A DNA stretch of 64,000 bases, from positions 558,001 to 622,000 of the forward strand of contig BDSI01000017.1 of the NCBI GenBank assembly GCA_003117195.1, given 5' to 3'. A program made the position numbers and the translations under genes. The notes under the pieces were generated by a model. It had not been told where the DNA came from. It ran no database searches and was given only the letters and a program-made list of their open reading frames with translations. This DNA is from Eudorina sp. 2006-703-Eu-15 (taxonomy: Eukaryota; Chlorophyta; Chlorophyceae; Chlamydomonadales; Volvocaceae). This document shows, piece by piece, positions 1 to 11,456 of the stretch; position 1 is the stretch's first letter; the number at the start of each line of letters is the position of its first letter.

Positions 1-3000
1 AGCAGCAGCAACCGGTGGTGGTGGTGGTGGTGAGGGTGTGTAGCGGTGGGGCTGGAAGGTGAAGGAGGTCGTCGTCGTCGTTGTTGTGGTCGTCGTCACG
101 ACACCGGGAGGTGGCGCCGGCTGGCCGGGCTCCTCCTTGAAGCGCATCTGCGCCGCACCGGGGGCTCCGACGCCGTTTGGTCCTGGCGATTGCCCAGGGG
201 TGGAGCCGCCGCCCGGCTGCAGGGTGACGGGGTCTGCAGCGGCCACCGCCATGGGTGCCGCAGCCCAGGAGGATCCCCGGGGGGACCAGGCAGGGTCTTC
301 CGCTTTGACCTGGGGATGCTGCGCCAGGGTCGGGGCCGCTGCCGCTGTCGCCGCCAAGGGCGTCGGACCCCGCATAGCGATGGGCGTCAGGCGCTTGGGC
401 TCCCGCCGCTTGCGCCTGCCCTGGGCGGAGTTCAGCGTGGGTGTTCGGGACGCCATCTTGCGGGCGGCGGGCTTGGAGCCGCCGCCGCCGCCACCCCCAC
501 CACCGCCGCTCCTGCTGCTGCTGCCGCCGTCATCCTCTTTGTCGACGGTCCTGCCGGCACTGCTGCCGCTGCACCCCAGCCGGCCGCGTCCGCCGGCGCC
601 AAAGCTGAAATCCGACGCAGCCGGCGCGGGCGTGCTGAACCCGCCCACAGCCAGGCCGTCACCGTCACCGTCACACCGCTGAAACGACGGCGAGGAGGCC
701 CCGGGACCGAGCCCTGCCACGTCCGCCAGGCTGAGCTCCTCGACCACCGAAGCCGCTGCATCGCCAGGAGTCACCACCGCCGGATCCCGGTACCGGCGAC
801 CCAGCCCCTCCGGCCCTGGCGTGCCAGCACCAGCGACCTCGCCGCATGCGCGGGTGTTGCTGGCTGTGGGAGTGACGGGCCCGTCCAGCTGCGACATCGC
901 GGGCGGGTGGAAGCGCCCCAGCAGGGCCACAGGGCGCAGGTCCGGGCTGGGGCCCTGGCCGGGGCTGGGAGGACACGTGCTCTCGCTGTCGGGCGGCGCA
1001 GTGCTGCTCCCCCCCTCGGCCCCACCGGGACCGAAACGGGGGTCCTCTTGGAGCGACGTCAGCGGTGTGGCGGCTGCGGCCGCTGGTCCCTCCGCGGGTG
1101 CTGCGGCGGCGGACACCCGGACACGGGCGACATCCGGCTGCAGCACCTCGCAGTAAGACGTAGCGCCGGCTGCGGCTGCGGCTGCGGCCGGGCTCTGTTC
1201 CTGGTTCTTGATCGGTTGCGCGCAGCTGGGCAGGTTGGGAGCTGCTGCGGTGCCCCGCTGCTCAACACTGGGCGAGCACTTTTCCCCGTTGCCCCACAGG
1301 GACACGGGCCTTGGCGCAGCCCTCCCCAGCCTGAAGACTGGCGGGCTGTCGTCGCACCCCGAGGACGCCTCGTCCGGGCGTTCCCAGTCCATGAGGGTAC
1401 CATCATCGGCCAGCAGGAGGTCCTGGGTGGCCTCACCAGCGCGGTGGGATGTCCGGCCGGGGCTCTGAGGACCGCCACCACCGCCACCACCACCAGCAGG
1501 GCAGTCCTCCACCACCCGGGGCTCGACCCCGGCTGAGGCGCCCACGCAGTGGGCCCCGTCGTGCAGCGGCGCCGGCCCCGGCTCCTCGTCGTGCTGCCGG
1601 CTGAGCTTCTGCTGCTGCATCAGCCGCAGCAGCTCGGTGAAGCTCATCTCATCGGCACCGGCGCCCGCAGTCCCGCAGCCCTCCGCGTCCTGACGGTGGC
1701 GGTCGTCCGGTGCGTGTGCAGACCCGGCAGCTGCGGCCACCCCGGAAGCCGCCCCAGGTAGACCCGAGCCGGGGCCCCGCGGGTCCTCAGTCCCGCCAGC
1801 ACACCGCGACAGCCCCTCGCCGCTGCTACCGGTGGCGCCGCCCCGGCGGGATGCGCGCGGCGGCTCCGCCCCCTCATCGTCCAGCCCCTCCAGCCCCACC
1901 GCTGCGGCCCAGCCGGGCTCCGGCGCCCCCCACGGCCACCTCGTTGCGCCCCCCGCACCGCCTGCCCAGCTGCCGTCCGCCCGGGCAGCCGCCTGCTGAC
2001 CCCTGCCTGCTGACCTCGCACCCAGTGCCCAGGCGGCATTGCCCAGCGCCTCGGGCCCCGCGGGAGACAGACCTCCTCGACCACCTGCGCTGACCTGAAA
2101 AGGGTCCGGCCCGCCCGGGCCCAGCGGGGGCCCATCTGCCGCCGCATACAGGCCCACACCCGGTCGCGAGCTCCGCTGCCGCTCCTGAACCCGAAGCCCC
2201 TCACGCGCCTCCCGGAGATCATCCAGCAGCTGCGTCAGGGAGGGCGCTGCTTCCGCGCCCGCCTCGCCGCCGCCACCAGCACCGTCACGGACACCAGGAT
2301 GTGGCGGACTCAGGGGCGCGATGTCCGCTGCTGCGGGTGCTGCCGCGGGGCCCCATGCATGCAGGGCAACAGGAGGCCGCCCGTCCGGGCTCCCGCTATA
2401 TAACCCAGCCCCGGCCCCATGCACATGCACATGCGCCCCTGGATGCGCGGTGGCGTCCATGTTATGTGCCGGAGAGGCCGACTTCACCGGTCGCCCGTCA
2501 AATGGCTCGCCGCCATGGCCGTGCTGCTGCGGGCCGTGCTGCTGGCTGGCGTGGTGCGGGAAGGCAGCGCCCCGCCACTCGGCTGACGCCAAGTGAGGGG
2601 CTCCAGGAGGAACCCACCCTGGAGCCCGCCACGAGGGCGGCGCGGCCGGTGGCGTCGGAGACGGCGCCGGCGGCCCCGCCCGCTGCAGCCCCTCCCGTGC
2701 CTCCCGCATGCCCTCCAGCAGCTGAGTCATGGGACCCGGCACATCCTGGGCCTCCCGATCCGCATCGGCCCCGTCAGCGTCGAACCCAGCGCCGACGCCA
2801 AAGCGACCTCCAGGTGCCGACGCCACTCCGGCGCCGTGGACGCCCGGGTTGCAGGTCTCCACACGGGTGGTTCCTTCCCTGCCTGGAGGAGCTTGCGTGA
2901 CCTCCGCGCCACAGGGAAACGGCTCCTCATGCACGCCGTACAGCGGTGAGTGCACGGGGCGGAAGGCGTCCCTCGTCCCCGTGGCCCAGCCACCGGGCCC

Positions 3001-5570
3001 CCAGTCCGGGAGAGGCGCCGCCGGCCGCCTGAGCTGCGGCGCCCCCGGGGCTGCATCCGTCGCGACCGGCTGGGGTGAGGGAGCGGGGTCCTGCCCCGCA
3101 GCCAGCCCATCTCCACCCTCAGCGTCGGCGGGTAACCCCCGGATGGTCGCACATGGTTCGGCCGGCACGCCCAGCCCGCGCCTCGCCTCCGCCATCTCCG
3201 CAGCGAGCTGCGACAGCGGCGGTGCCCAGCTCTCCCAACTGTCCCCGTCGCCGCCGCTGAGACCGCCGCCAGACCCGTCGGCACCGGCTGCGGCGCGCGT
3301 CGCTGCACGCGCTCTCGGGGCGGGCTGCTCCGCCCACTGGTGCCGGGCCCGGCCCTGTTCCCCGCTGCGGAAAGGACCCGGACTGGGTGAGGCATTGTCC
3401 CTTCTAACCGCTCCATTCGGCTCTGCAGGGTCTGGCGGCCGTTCAACCCACCCTGCCCCTGCACCCCCGGCTGCTGCAAGCGCCGCTGCCGTGCCGCCAA
3501 CCGCCCCGGGGTCCCACACAGCCGGTGCATCACCCCACTGCTCCTCCTCCTGCTGCTGCTGCTGCCACCGCCCGGCCGGCTGCGCCCGCGGAGATAAGGA
3601 TCGCGGGACGCTCTGTGGTGCCTCCTCTGCCTCCTCCTCCTCCACCTCTGCCGCCGCGCCCAGTGGCGGTGTGACTCCAAAACCCTGACGCAGCGCCTGC
3701 ATGTCTGCCGCGATCTGGGTCAGGGACGGGAAGGGCGGCTCGTCCACGTCGTCCATCGCGTAGGTAAACCCGCGCCCGGGGACCCCGCCGCCGACACCGT
3801 CCCTCAAGGGCTCCCCTCGAGCACGGCGACCCGTTGCGGCAGCCCAATCCAGGGACAAGCCCTGCCCCGCATTTACCACTGCGGCCACAGCTGTCGCGCC
3901 TCCCCCTGCTAGCGAGCGCCCCGGTGGCGGTGCTGCTGGCGGCCCCATGCAGAGCGGCGGTGGCGGCGGGCGGCCCAGCTCTGAGGCGAAGGTATCCGTC
4001 GTCGCGACAGCTCCAGTGGCTGCCGCCGCACCGGCTGCCGCAGCCGCCGCGCTGCCGAGCACCGACCCCTGGGACGATCGCGGGGACGTGAGCGCCTCCA
4101 GGAGGGCCACCCCCGCCCTCAGACCGTCGGGCTGGCTGTTGTCGCTGGTGTTGCTGTCCTGCGACCAGTGCCCGGCCCGAGGGCCCAGGTCCGCCGCCGG
4201 GTGGGTGCCACCTCCGCCGGAGCTGCTGGCTGCGGGCGCGCCCGCAGCGGCGCCGCCGCCAAGGCGCGGTGGCGCTTGCGGGAGCCCCGGGCCGCCTGCG
4301 CGCCCGGATCGCGGCCGCTGCAGCAGCGCCGCGGGCAGCGCCACGTCATCGGCCACCGACTCGTCCACGTGCCGTACATGCCATGGCTTTGCCGGCGGCA
4401 GTGCCCCACCGCCGCCCAGGGCCACGTGCTCCGCGCTGCCATCCTCCGTCAGCTGCGGCGGCGCCCCAAGCTCCGCTTCAGCCTGCTGCCTGCCTTGCCC
4501 GTTCTTGACGACCGCGGCCTCGGGAGGTGGCGGCCGGGGCTCCTCCTCCATGATCGATGACACCCGCACGCGCCAGGGCCGACGGGCGACCTCAGCCGCG
4601 CACAGGATAGGGGCCCCGGTGTGAAAGGTATCAAGGGGGTCTTCCTCCACTTGGCTGAAGTGCACCCGCCAGGGCGCCGGCTTTTGAGCAGTGGTGGCGG
4701 GAGGCGCCGGTGGCGGCGGGACCGCGTCCACGGTGGCATGGGTTGCTGCAGCTTGCCAGGGGCCTGCGGCTGGCTTGTTGGCTGTGGAGGGGGCCTCGGG
4801 CTTCACAAAGGTGGATGGCTGCAGGACCCATGGCGTGGAGGCGACCCCGGCGACAGGCGGTGCTGCGGCGCGTGCGCCGGCGGGCCGGCCGGAAGCCGTG
4901 GGTGCCGCTGAGAGACGAGCGCCACTAGTGGTGGTGGTGGTGGTGGTGGTGGTGAGAACAGCCCAGCCCAGCGCGCGACCTTCGCGTGTTCTGGCTCCCG
5001 CGGTGGGTGCGGCATGTTGGTGGGAGCCCGCAGCTTGTTGCCGGGGCCCCAGAGGCTTCCTGGAATCGGCGCCCTGCCAGGGCCGCAGGGTGGTGTGTGG
5101 TGGCTTAGAACCCCGACGGAGGGAGGCAGCGGAGCACTGCAGGGCACAGCAGTACTGGCGTTGCGCCTACCTTCTGGTTAACGGTGTATGGACCTGGTGA
5201 TAGGCGGGTGGCTTGTTCCTCGCAGCCTTGGAGCCAGTCCAAAGCAATGACCGCCTGAGGCCAGAGTTGAGGGTTGCTGAAGATGGCGTCAAGCTTCTGG
5301 CTTTCCGCCCCTGGACGCGTAAGAACGTGTGTGCAGCGCCGTGATAGGTTCGGCGAGTAGTCTGCGCTCGATGAGGTGGGACAGCTTGTCGTGAGTAACT
5401 GTGTTCAGGTTTCAGGAGCTTTCGCGATGCCTGGAAGTTAGTGCCTCTCTCGCACCTCCTCCAGCTTGCTTGATTTTCTTTTGGACCTCGAGTTTTTCTG
5501 TCTTGCCCAAACCGCTGGTGGTGACAACAACGCCAGCTGCCCATTTCTTCGGAGCAAACGGTTCGTTCAT
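1..5570 (-). CDS. BRCT-domain protein, N-terminal part (3' end beyond left edge)
   Basis: The ATG at 5570 is preceded two codons upstream by an in-frame TGA. Exons 5570-5456 and 5361-5171 (phase 1, then phase 0) encode about 102 residues that read as a BRCT domain: strand AGVVVTTSG near residue 13, the Gly-Gly turn followed by DYSPNLS at 37-45, CTHVLT, and the core Trp in IALDWLQGC (residue 81). Exon 3 begins at 5103 or 5073, both in phase, and then has no stop for 5.1 kb to base 1, about 1,700 codons. That tail is rich in Pro, Gly, Ala and Ser. It holds five short PW motifs (5.1-4.57 kb), five helical motifs of the type LTQLLDDLREAREGL near residues 560, 730, 892, 1056 and 1255, an acidic/poly-Gln stretch, and a basic NLS-like GRRKRREPKR near 420-391. 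BRCT domains usually bind phosphopeptides in DNA-damage or checkpoint proteins, so a nuclear role is an inference. I recognise no named ortholog. Exons 1-2 are secure; introns inside exon 3 cannot be excluded. Confidence 0.75.
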
Positions 5571-6603
5571 GGGTCAATGCACAAATGAAATACAAAGTAT
5601 TATGGTAACATTTCTTCCAGCTAATGGGAGTCTTGCCGTGAAATGTTGCCTCAAGGTGAGCAAAATCCATCCTGGATCCAAACAGTTGGCAAAGAAGTCC
5701 ACGGTCCAGGGTCCACCATAGCACAGCCATGGTACACAAACCACTTATACGCGAGGATATAAACCAATAATTTCATATGGGGCGGTATGGCCACACCTTG
5801 AACTGTTGAAGCCCATTGGAAAGTTTGCCGCGGCGCGTCGCAAACTCCTTCTATCCTTGTTGGCCCCGTGGCAACTACTTGCCATTGTAACACCACTAGA
5901 CATGCGTACACATCAAGCAGCGTCCAATGCGCGTCGCTGTTGGCTTCCCCCGCTCTCGAGCTCATCTGCAGCAGCTTCTGGTGGTTGCTCGTTAGTTTCC
6001 CGGTGGTTGCGGTGGTGACGACGGGTCAGAGAGGCGCCTGACAGCACGCGTTCAAGTGCCTGCGGACAGGGGGCAGTGCAGCCGGCGGGTGACGAAATGA
6101 CAGTCTGTCGAAACCTGCCAACACCGGAGCTGGCAGCAGCAGCAGCCCCAATCCTTGGCATGGTCGCAGCAGCGGAGTGGCCTCACTGCTGCACACCACA
6201 GCATGCGCTCCAGGGTGGCCGCTGCACAGTCGCCCACCCGTCCCACAGCAAACCCGCGTGTAACAGCCGTCTTCCCGCATATGGCATGCGCACGCCCGTC
6301 CCGTATGCATGTATGTGCCAGCTCCGCAACCATGCCTATCTTCGTGCAGCTCCAGGCGAACCTAGTCTGAGCGCCGGGTGACTCCTCGCGACCCGACTAA
6401 ACCAGGCAGGGCCCCACCCTGTCGGTGCGCAAACGCACATGATTGCATCAAGACAGGTACTTAGTGGTGTTAGTTGATGTCAGCTCCGGGTCAGTCAGTT
6501 CGGGCAGGTTTCCGCCTGTGGCTGAACACCCCACCCTTTCCGCGCCCGCACCCTTTCCCGCAACCCCCGTATTTGTCGCCGGGCTGGGTGCGTCGTGGCA
6601 GTT
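5571..6603. other. Intergenic region between two minus-strand genes
   Basis: This stretch lies upstream of the BRCT gene start (5570) and downstream of the stop assigned to the next minus-strand gene (6604). Its GC content is visibly lower than the flanks and I see no convincing exon. It should hold the BRCT-gene promoter and 5' UTR and the 3' UTR of the upstream gene. No TGTAA poly(A) signal on the minus strand was found here, so the 3' end of the upstream gene remains unsettled. Confidence 0.5.
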
Positions 6604-8248
6604 CTATTCCCTAACCGCCACCCTTTCCCGCGCCCGCACCTTGTCCTCGGCCCGCGTCCGCCGCGCGTCCCTCTCCCGGGCCAGCAGCGCCCGGTAGTCC
6701 TCCAGCCGCATGGACCGCAGCTGCGCGATGTCCCAGTCGTAGCGGTACTCGGACCACTCACCTGCGGGGAACGGGGGCGGGGGGCCGGGCCAGGCAGGCC
6801 GCAGGTGATGGGTGACAACCCCCAGGACGACACGCGGTGGGCAGCCCCCGCCCCCGCCCCCCATGTACCGCACCAAACAGGGCCGGTATGGTCCACGCGC
6901 GCACAGGCATCGCCGCCACGGCCCCTAGGAGGTGGGTTTAGGGTTGGACGAAGGGGTCCCGCCGCGGCAAAGTCCCGCGGGCCGGGCTGGGATCCATGAC
7001 CTTGCTGTGAAACCCTAGCGCCCAATAATAGGACAAGCCGCCCGCAGAAGCCGGCACCTGTGTCGCCCGCTGTACCCAGGAGCCCAGGAGGTACCCCCCG
7101 CTTGCCCTCGTTGACCCACCTGCCGCCTGGAGGCCCTCCGTGTGAGGGCCCGGGGGCAGTCGCGCGGAGGCGGGCCGCCAGGGCACCGGGTCCACCACCC
7201 TGGCGGGGTCGGCTCTGTCCGGGTGGATGTGGTCCAGCCAGCGGGGCGAGCGGCGAGGGGGGTCCACGAAGGCGCTGTCCGGGTCCGCGGCCCGACGGAG
7301 GGTGGCGGGGCTGGGGGGCTGGGGGGGCCCGGAGGCGTGCATGGGTACGAGGGTGCTGGTCGTTGCGGTGGTGGTGGATAGCGCGGGAGTACAGGACCCG
7401 AGAGAGCGCGACAACGACACCGGGCCTCCAGGGCTTCGGGCCTATGGGCTGTGACCCCCAGTCGGCTGCTGGAGATCTGGGCCCCAGGCACCGACTCGCG
7501 GATCCGACAGGCAGAGAGATGGCGGGTGGAGCCGAACAGAAGCTTGCAGCATACAGTTGGAACACGCGCGGGTGTTCCTGCCGGCCCGACCCGCCTCCCA
7601 CGGCCGCTCCCGACTGGCTGGCGGCTCCCCACGGGGCCGGGGCCCTACATCCCCGCACCCTTCGGTCCTGCCCTCCTGCCCCACCTCACCCTGCCCCACC
7701 CCGGGCGTGTGTTTACGCCCCCCACCCCCGGCCCCCATCCCACCTGATCGGGTCGGCCTTCCCGGATGATCCTCTTGGTGCCGCTCTCATCCCGGGGCTC
7801 CAGCCGCAGCCCGTGGCGGTGCACCGCCTCCGCCTTCCGGCCCCGCCGCCGCAGCAGCCGCAGGTCCGCCAGCGCGGTGCGCAGCTGGTGGCTGTAGAAC
7901 AGCGCCTGGGGAGCAGTGTGGTGATGGAGGGGGGCCCGTTCGGGGGAGCATGGGGGTTTGGGAGGGCGCGAAGCGAAGAGGGGCGGAGGTCCCCGTATGT
8001 TTGGACACCGTCATGGCACAGGCGGCCCGGCCATCATCGTGCACTTTGTCGCCGCCCATGACAATGACACGTTGCAAGGCAGGGGTGGGCTGGGGCCCTG
8101 GGGCGGTATCCTTGCCAAAAACACGGGATACCCCCGTAGCGTACAGCAGCGGCGTGTGATCACCGTGCCGCCACCATCCAGTGTGTGGACCGCATGCCGG
8201 CTGTATCCGGGGTCGCTGCCCCATAGGCCTCGCGGTGAATTGGGTTTT

Positions 8249-8279
<31 letters not shown>

Positions 8280-9757
8280 CCTCCGACCGCATTATCCTGG
8301 CCCATACATACCGCGCCCCACCCTGGCCACCCTCGCCCCCACCTCGCTCCGCTGTCTCTGCGTGCGGCCAAACACCAGCAGCTGCTCCGCCCCCCGCAGC
8401 GCCTCCTCCAGCTCCGCCTCCTCCACCGGCACCCGCCGCGGCTTGCTGGGCAGCGGCCGCTCCTCAGGAAGGTAGCCGCTGACCGCCGCCCCACCACCCA
8501 CCCACTGACCGGGCCTCTGCCCCTGCCTGTGCCTGAGCCGCCCCGCGGACGCCCCTCCGGCCGCACCACTTCCGGCCGCCGCTCCTGCTTGCCCCGCCGG
8601 TGCCCCGCCGCTTGGTGCACCCCCTCGCCCTCCCTCGTCGCCACTGGTCTGGTCCCCGCTCATACGACGGGTGTACGGCCGCCCCGCAACCGGATCGCTG
8701 TTCCGCACCGGCCGGGCGACCGCGGTAGTGGTGGTGCTGGTGACGTGGGGGCTGCCGCTCGCGCGCCGCTGCATTGCACCCCCTCCTCCTGCTCCTGCTC
8801 CTGCTCCTGCTCCTCCTCCTCCTCCTCCTCCTCCTCCTCCTCCTCCTCCTTCTCTGCGGTGTCTACCGTCGCGACCACCCGCTCGGGCGATCACCGAGCT
8901 GGTCGCGGGCGCCCCATCCTCGCTGCCGCTGCCGCTGCCGCCCTCGGAGCCATCTGCCACTCCCTCAGTCGCGCGTTGAGCTCCAGGCCCCTCCGCGGCA
9001 CCGCCGGCGCCTGCCCCGGGGGAGCCCTTGTCTGCGGCATCGAGGCAAGGAGGGAAGGTCCGGGCCGGGGTCGGGGTTCGATTTGGACCGGACAGTCGAG
9101 GGACACATGCAGGGAGGCAAGCGCGATCCTAGAGGTTGCAGGTGGAGGGATGCGGGCCGTCGCCAAAGCCACGACGCGGGGTTACCACAGGGTCAGGTCA
9201 GATCGCTTGAGTCACACGACCGGGACGTCAGGGGCAGCGGACCCCATGCCTTCGGTCCCACTGGTCCAGCACCCCGGCCCAACTGGCACAAGTGGCACAC
9301 CACTAGCGGCGGTGACACGCGCCTGCGTCTAGCTGCCCCAATACGGCATCATGGTAGAAGTAGTCCCCGTACGGCTCCTCGGGGGCCGGCGCCAGTTGAG
9401 GCTGCCTCTGGCGGGCGGGTGCGTCAACTCCCTGCTGCAGCAAGCCCAGGTGCCTAGCGAGGGCCCTGCGCACACCACCACACACCACACAATGCCATGG
9501 GACCACCTGGGGGTGATCATTTGAAGGAGAGATGTGCTTTGCGTTGCCTTGCGCTGCGTCGCATCGGTGACCAGCCGGTCTGTATAGGCGCTGGTGACGG
9601 GCCTGACGACCCTCCTCAGCGGACCTGCCACACGGCCGAAGCACTGCCCATATGTACCGCAATGCCACACACGCGCACGCGGCCCCTGCCCTCCCGAGGC
9701 CCTTTCCACAGTGGCACGCACACCCACAGATCTTTCGTGAACACGTACGTACAGTAG

Positions 9758-9807
<50 letters not shown>

Positions 9808-10792
9808 CACGCACACACGCCGCACCTCTCCCCCAGCAGCTGTATCAGCCGCTCGAAGTCGCGCGCGTGCAGCGCCTCCACCGCCTCGTCCACCACTTCC
9901 TCCACCGCCTCCTCCACCTGCCCCTCCACCTGCCCCTTCCGCCGGTAGGCCCCGCCGTCCTCCTTTCGACCACCGGCCGCAGCCACCTCCGAATACACCA
10001 CTGCACGGCCGCCTCTGCCGGGGCTGCGGCCGTGTCCGGGGCTGCCCGCCGGCTCACCGGCGCCGTGGGATGGCAATCGGACTGAGCTCGGCTGACGGGT
10101 GGAGAGGGCTGCGGCTGGGGACCGACGGACTGCGAGTGCGGGTGTAGGCGTGGATGATGCGGGCACGGGTGGCCGCTGTAAGACGTGGTGGCGCTGGTGG
10201 GACAGCGCCTCCGCGTGCTCCGTCCAACAGCGGCCGCACTTGCGCTCCGTCCAGTTGGCGTGTCCCAGGCCCCAGGCCTCGGCGCGTAGCAGGTCGCAGA
10301 GCTTGCAGCGCCTGGATGGCACCGGACATGGCGATGGAGGGTCGGAGAAGGGTACATGGCAGGTCCGGGTGCGTTCTTGGCAAGGAGGTTAGGGGGTTGG
10401 GAAATAGGAAATCGGTAGACATGTTGATACTGAGCTGCCGCCGGAGTTAAGGGGGTGGGGAGTCAAAGGGCCGCCAGGAAACCCATGTCACGTCGTGGTG
10501 GACGGGATGGGCGTCTCAAGCAGGTTCAACTAAACCACGTCGCCTCCTATGCGAAACGCTAGTCGAATACGTAGGCGGCGGTCCCTGACGGGCAACGATT
10601 GAGTTACCTGGCTTCAAGCTCCTTCTCCAGCTCCAAGGTTTCGACCAGGACCTGATACTGCAGCGCCCGCCTTTCAACTCGCTTTTGTAGCCGTCTTCTT
10701 TGCTCCGACTTCTCACGCGCAAACGCATCATCGAGTTGCCTCAGGTAAGAAGCCCGGCCTCGCTGTCGTTCGGCGACAGTGTCGTGTTTCAT
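6604..10792 (-). CDS. Hypothetical coiled-coil protein with paired CxxC motifs
   Basis: Modelled exons are 10792-10608, 10311-9826, 9465-about 9320, about 9031-8343, 7905-7744, 7318-7120 and 6761-6604. Phases agree at every junction except exon 3 to 4, where no phase-matched GT donor was found. The protein is about 650 residues. Residues 1-61 are a highly charged helix (AERQRGRASYLRQLDDAF), followed by RRCKLCDLL and KCGRCW about 20 residues apart, which looks like a four-cysteine metal site. The middle is low complexity with a Gly or Glu run from a GGA repeat. The C-terminal part has WSEYRYDWDIAQLR and an Arg/Glu-rich helix ending at a TAG at 6604. Exon 6 carries FVDPPRRSPRWLDHIHP. I do not recognise the family. 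Charged helices like these occur in ciliary and centrosomal proteins, but nothing here proves that. The stop could instead be intronic, since AAG followed by GTGCGG near 6650 is a possible donor. Confidence 0.6.
9760..9805. repeat. (CA)n microsatellite in intron
   Basis: An uninterrupted CA dinucleotide run of about 46 bases lies in the second intron of the minus-strand coiled-coil gene, close to the donor at 9825. Confidence 0.95.
10402..10431 (-). repeat. R2 terminal fragment in a second gene
   Basis: On the minus strand this reads ATGTCTACCGATTTCCTATT. It is in the sense orientation of the coiled-coil gene, about 90 bases before its exon 2 acceptor at 10312. Confidence 0.8.
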
Positions 10793-11456
10793 GGTTCGGT
10801 ACCGAAAATATGCGAAGTTTCAGGAAAAACCCAGTTCACGCTATTTTCGGATGTTGTAAAGCATACATGAAAGAATTCCCTAGTCTGAGCATTGCATTTT
10901 CAAGAAGCGCCAACCGTCAGTATGTCAATCGCCGTATCTTCCTGACCTGATCAGATTACCGTAATGCAGGCATACGTGTGAGAGTACTCTTGCCATGTAA
11001 TGTGCGGCTATGGTAGTTCTGACCAAGCTACAAACCGACCAAAGCAGGACCAGTCACCGGACCGCATCAGTATACCAACGCCCATCACAAATATTTAGCT
11101 TACGTCATTTTCGCATTACTTGTGAAGCACTAGTTGGTGGCCTGAAGCTCTGAGCTTCTTAGACTACTAGTAGGCACAACCGCCAACCGCCATATCTTCG
11201 AGACTGGAGTGACTTCTTTGAATTGCCCCAATCCCTCAGTTTGAAGATATCACGGTCCGCTTCTGTTCGTTTGCGATGCACGCACAACAGTTTGATGATG
11301 AGTTACGTCTGACCGTAGTGAGTAGTAACAATGCTTGGAATATCACCGTTTGCCGGTCGTAACGGAAGCTTTTCGGATATTACTTTTTATTAGAAGGCCC
11401 TGGAATTTAGGGGTGTGTTTGCTAAGGAGGCGGTCGCACCCAAGAAAATGTTCTGA
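10793..11456. promoter_or_regulatory. Divergent promoter region between 10792(-) and 11457(+)
   Basis: About 660 bases separate two divergent start codons. The stretch is much more AT-rich than the flanking coding DNA and has no plausible exon. It should hold both promoters and both 5' UTRs. No specific element can be assigned with confidence. Confidence 0.5.

Noticed and set aside
46..1536. Long plus-strand open frame of about 496 codons at the left end
   Set aside because: It is Arg/Gly-rich antisense translation of the minus-strand BRCT-gene exon. The minus frame is open for 5.1 kb, carries repeated motifs and splices in phase to a BRCT domain.
2729..3688. Plus-strand open frame of about 319 codons
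   Set aside because: Antisense shadow of the same exon. It has no recognisable motif and the frame closes after 1 kb.
5167..5739. Continuous minus-strand frame of 190 codons through the BRCT exons
   Set aside because: Its frame differs from the BRCT reading. Splicing out 5455-5362 gives a proper BRCT domain, so the uninterrupted frame is a shadow.
9616..9825. Frame coding a (CV)n cysteine-valine repeat
   Set aside because: Translation of the intronic CA microsatellite.
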